From: Prochilodus magdalenae
Taxonomy: Eukaryota; Chordata; Actinopteri; Characiformes; Prochilodontidae
NCBI GenBank assembly: GCA_024036415.1
Contig: JAMWET010003062.1
Coordinates: forward strand, 717,001 to 781,000
Length of the DNA stretch: 64,000 bases
Reading direction: 5' to 3'
Shown here: positions 59,641 through 64,000 of the stretch, piece after piece
Layout: each line of letters begins with the position of its first letter
Numbering within the stretch: position 1 is the stretch's first letter
Program-made: the position numbers and the translations under genes
The notes under the pieces: generated by a model
What the model saw: the letters and a program-made list of their open reading frames with translations, nothing else
Told to the model about the DNA's origin: nothing
Database searches by the model: none

Positions 59641-62600
59641 CAAGTGTAAATGCAAGGTGTTAAGTCTTCATGTACTGTAGTACTATGACTTAATTTTAAT
59701 GTGCTAGCACAAAATAACAGTGTTTTCCTTTTCTCATTTTTCCTTCATTTTGACAGTATTTTGGACTGAATTGAAAGCCTAGCCCTGACAGACAGAGTTT
59801 ACCATTGCCAGAACTGGTATAAAGATACAAATAAACAACTGGTCCCAATAAATACATGTGAAATCATAAATGAACTGTTAAGAGTCACCAAAACCTACCA
59901 GGAGGTATGCGACTAATAGGAATCTATGCAAAATATTTGCTCTCTGCAAAAAAACACATGCCTTTTTTCTGTTCAAAGGCATGACATATGTCCAACACTG
60001 TGAACCATTTATTTCTGTTCGGTGTATCATTTATGTGTTTAGGCTTGTTGTACCATGATTTGCATTTTTCTAGCTAGCTTTTTTCTTGCCTGTCAGGGTT
60101 GACTGCAGTTTTTCTGATTTGACAAACAACGTTGAGTCTTCTCGAGTAGGGAGGGGACCTAGCTCAATGCTCTCCATTTACAAGTATTCTCATCTGCTCT
60201 TTACTGACCCTTTGAACCCAAGGCTTTTCATTCAGTCTTTAATATTAGGACTGAGTCACAAACTACAATGAATTAATCTGCAATGGCTATGAAGTAGTAA
60301 GTTACGTAGTTGTGAGAGTGGGGAATGCAAAAGTTCTGAAGATGCAGGTTTTCTTTTCAGCCAAGAAGGAGCAGCTCATATAACTAATCATTTGTTTGTA
60401 GACTAAGATTAACAGGATAAACGAGTGGAGTCAGGTGTGCTTCTGCTTGCTGCTTGATTGAAATGAAAACCTGCAAGCCCTTTGTGGACGAGATTGATAA
60501 CCCCTATTTTAATGGTCTAATGTCTCTAGATGCCCTTTTTATTATCCTGATTGTGTCACACTGACAAGTCCATTTTCCCTTTGGCAACATTGGAGAACTT
60601 TTTTTTTCACAAACGCTGACAGACATTCACAGTAGAATTAGAAAGCATGTATTGGGGGGCAGAGTTATGGAGAAGCAGCTGCTATAGTATAAGCCCCACC
60701 GCCGAACCCCCCACCCCCAACACCCACACACAAGGCTTAATCTCTATCCTGACAAGGGCTCCAGGGCGCCAACACTAATATAGCACAATGAGACTATGGG
60801 GGGATTACAGTAAAGAGTGATGTTCTGTGTGAGGTTATTGTATTTGGAAGCAGCATTTTTTTCAGTTGTAGATGAGATTAAATACACATAATCCTTTTAC
60901 AAGGCCCCCACACTTCATTCCTGGATTTGATAAAGGTTGCCCAATATTCTGTAAGGATTTCAGCTATTTATATCATATAAATTAATGCATTTATGTTATA
61001 TTGTAAACTTGCAGGCGCTCTAAAAACTCAATATTATGGAAACTCAGATGACAAAATTAACGTTAATTAATTGTTGAATCGTGATATCGATGATAGTTCT
61101 GTTACTTTTGTTTGTTCAGCAGTTGTTGGGGTGAGTTAGAAAATTGATGAAAAATATTTGACAAAAGTTTTTATTATTTTTGTTTTGGTAAATGTGTTTG
61201 ATAGTTTCTACCATTATATCATAATAATCTTGGCCCTATGCAGATTTTTCTCTATCGTGTAAGGTCTTGGTGGATTTGCCTAGTGAATTGTGTTTGAGAT
61301 TTGGGTTTAGCAGTGCGCCACTGATCTAACTGCCTGTTCACCCTATCAACAACAGATCATTAGTTCAGTCCTTGGCCATGCTGCACTCATACGTAGCTGG
61401 AAGACTAAGAAAGCAAAATCGGCTTTACTCTCAAATTGGATGATGCGTCCCTTTCCTCACATCACTCAACGCAATGATAGCCAATATGTAGGTCTATTAT
61501 CTCATAACAAAAATACCAACATTTTGAGCTGCCCCGCGGTGTTGGCAGTTTGGTAAGATGTGGTGGCGCTTACCATCTCTTAGTTTATCTGAGATCTTTG
61601 CAAGTAAATGTTCAGTTACATTATTTGAATATGATAAAGTAAAATAATAACTCTTCGCTCCTAAGTATTAACAAACCTGGCCGTCTCTCTGAGAGTGCAC
61701 ACTGCAGCAGTACCTTTAATTCTAATGTGCAGGTCCACGCTGCAACAATTATGCAAAACCAAAAGGTCAAAATTTTACTGTCGCTTCAAATGTAGGCATA
61801 CAACCTAAATCTGTTCCAGAAACCAGAGTAAGCCACTACAAAGCGCCAAAAATAGAGGCCATACATTCTCTTTCTCTGGCTCTGAAGCCCTACTTGGAGA
61901 TCAGACAGAAGCTCATGGGCCAACAAACACTGAATGTAGCAGCCTAGCCAATATTTCTCATTTAGTGCTGTGACTATACAGACCGATTTTTCGGTGTGTG
62001 GTTCAAACCCAAGGGTTTACCCTGAATATGTAGCACTCTGGTAAGGCCTCTTCTATTTAAGACACATAGCTGAGCCAACATTAAGACAGATTTGCACTTG
62101 TATGTGCTTTGGAGCTAGACTGGAAAGTGATTTGTCTTACGCTGGCAGAATGAAATGAGACCATCCAAGGTGTTATGTCATTTACAGCAGCTGCAATAGC
62201 AGGTCTGTTTAGTGCATGAGTTTAGTTACAGCTGTGTGCCATCAGTATACCAGCACATGGTCTCACGGACTACTAGAGTCACTGCATTCTGAGAAAGTGA
62301 ATGTAAGGCCTGAGTCACAAGCTGCTCAGAATTAGATTACATTCGGCTTCACTTCCCAGCATCCCAGACCTAATGCAGAATTGCATGTTTTCCAGTAAGG
62401 CCAACACTGGTCACTACTGCTGCAAAGTCAAACGCATAATGAGGCTTGTAGATCATTTACGACTTATTTAAAGGTTTAGCCTCCAGAGAGAAGCACAGAG
62501 CGAAAGCGGTGGGGGAGGAAAGGGTGTAATGAAATAAAGCAGATTTTATGCTAATTGTGTCCATGCCCAATAAAGTGCACTAGGGCCATTTAGCTTATTG

Positions 62601-64000
62601 ATTGAGGGGGAGCTCTGGAACAGCCATCACTCAGTTCAGGTCAGATTGCCCCCAGAGAACAGGCAAGGGAAAAAAGGGAAAGGAATGCAGTTTGTTCAGA
62701 TGATGATAATGGTGCAAGGTAATGAAATAAAGCGTGATTTGTTTTTTTGTTTTTTTGAATCCATTCCATGCTCCATCTCTATACTTCTCAACCCTCGTCA
62801 AAACATCTGTAGTTGAAGTCTCTTTATGGTGCAGTCTTGAAAAGAAGGACAGCTTAGCACATACCAGAGAGAGGGGTTTGAACTTCTGTCAGGTGTGCAT
62901 GTGTATTCTGTTCCACTGGCCTAGAGCTGTGGCTTATTAGCGTTCCGCTTCTTGCATTATCAGGTTAGCAGCGCCTTTATGTTATTTCATCCACTCTGTC
63001 GTAACCCTCCTCCACACATCCACTTTTTAGTGCCCTGTAACTGGGGTTAGAGGTTATAGGCCACAGGGTGTTGAATATTTTTCTGGTAACAGTAAACCAC
63101 CAAGTCGGGTCATACCAAAACGTTCAGCTTTTGTGCATTAAAAGGAGTTGAGGATAAAAATGTCAAGCAGACGTGTATCTTTGGCTGTGTCTGTCTGATA
63201 GCTGCATGTATGTTCTGTGTCAATATATCACTGAATGCATTTACATACACTTACATTTTTTTATTTTATTTAATAGCTGCAGAAAATCTGATTTTGTCAG
63301 TAATCCATTCACAGTGTTTACATGCAGATAATGGGATTGTGGGTCTAAATGAATTAGGCAGGAATCAGATTTCTGCTTCGCAATCAGTCAGTAAACTCAC
63401 AGAACATAGATATAAACCGAATGTAAAACTCAAACTTTTGTGGCTGTTTTAAAGCAACCTGAAAATACAAACAAATTTAAAATCTTTCATTTCTTCACGC
63501 AGTAGTTAGTAGTTTCAGTGTTGCTCCAAATGCATTGCCATCTTACAATTACAGTCCAAAAGAAATCTGAGTAAGTGTACACATGTGCTGAGAAATCTGA
63601 TTACTGAGCAAAACATTCCGGGTCTATTTTTTCGACTACTGTATTGGATTTCTAGCCCTTAATCCAACCTAATACTGCTGTTTACACAACCTGCTGAATA
63701 ATTAGAAATCTGATTATTATTATTAAACAGTACAGTGCACATAAATGTAATGTTTGTTGTTTTAGCAAAACCTTTACAGGAGACGAAAAAACTTGATTAG
63801 CTTTTAACTGATTATTTTATTACAAACCATTTTATACATATAATACTGTGCAAAAGTCTGAGAATATCCTTTCATTTAATAAGCTTCACTCAAAACAACC
63901 ATCAAGTACAAGTACAGCTGTCAAGAGGCTATTACTACAGCAAATGAACTGAAAAGAAAGAAAAAGAACGAAAGGAATGGAACAATGAAACTGGACCTGC
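59641..64000. other. AT-rich intergenic DNA to the right edge, with candidate regulatory blocks
   Basis: No exon is supported. Blocks at about 60640-60800 (C-rich 'ccccaccgccgaacccccca' then mixed sequence) and 62440-62680 (non-repetitive, 'agcttattgattgaggggga') are the least repeat-like. A TGAGTCA lies near 60251 and another near 62310. The stretch 63840-64000 resembles ordinary A-rich fish DNA. Confidence 0.35.

Overview
This window is vertebrate nuclear DNA, almost certainly from a ray-finned (teleost) fish. The evidence is spliced genes with GT/AG introns, an intronless c-Jun gene with its vertebrate promoter elements, a CARD-ankyrin gene of the type described in fish (Caiap), and many fish-type repeats: Tc1/mariner remnants, L2-like LINE 3' ends, and very long CT/GA and GT microsatellites. 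There are no bacterial operons, CRISPR arrays or prokaryotic mobile elements. I could not fix the species; the repeat mix would suit an otophysan such as a characiform, but that is a weak inference.

Layout. All convincing genes are in the first 12.4 kb and lie on the minus strand. Positions 1-1254 hold the first four coding exons of a small conserved gene that runs off the left edge; paired TCACGTGA E-boxes lie just upstream. Positions 1480-3200 hold a degenerate minisatellite and a decayed L2-type LINE. Positions 4317-6980 hold a two-exon gene for a protein of about 752 residues with a CARD and about 15 ankyrin repeats (caiap-like). Positions 8090-8345 hold a CpG-rich patch with a small unexplained ORF, and 9058-9072 a good CTCF-type motif. 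Positions 10931-11890 encode c-Jun (319 aa) inside a CpG island. Its promoter at 12348-12499 keeps the jun1 and jun2 TRE-like sites, the MEF2 site, a CCAAT box and a GC box in the order and spacing I recall from mammals.

From about 12.8 kb to 64 kb the window is a gene-poor region upstream of jun. I found no convincing exon there. It holds a 1.15-kb minisatellite of a 30-bp unit (20694-21845), long CT/GA/GT tracts (33.9, 34.2, 36.8, 40.1, 41.8, 45.7, 47.7 and 48.4 kb), at least eight decayed Tc1-like copies, a LINE reverse-transcriptase remnant (58.9-59.6 kb), several dispersed repeat families, and low-repeat blocks that could be jun enhancers. A large gene-free flank fits the known gene-poor surroundings of JUN in vertebrates.

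How the genes relate: jun encodes an AP-1 transcription factor induced by stress and JNK signalling, and the caiap-like protein is a candidate inflammasome adaptor. Both act in stress or immune responses, but nothing in the sequence shows co-regulation, and the CTCF-type motif between them could insulate one from the other. I found no clearly undescribed biological system. The most checkable leads are the conserved jun promoter, the two-variant 30-bp minisatellite, the 8.2-kb candidate exon, the nested transposon at 52 kb and the candidate regulatory blocks.
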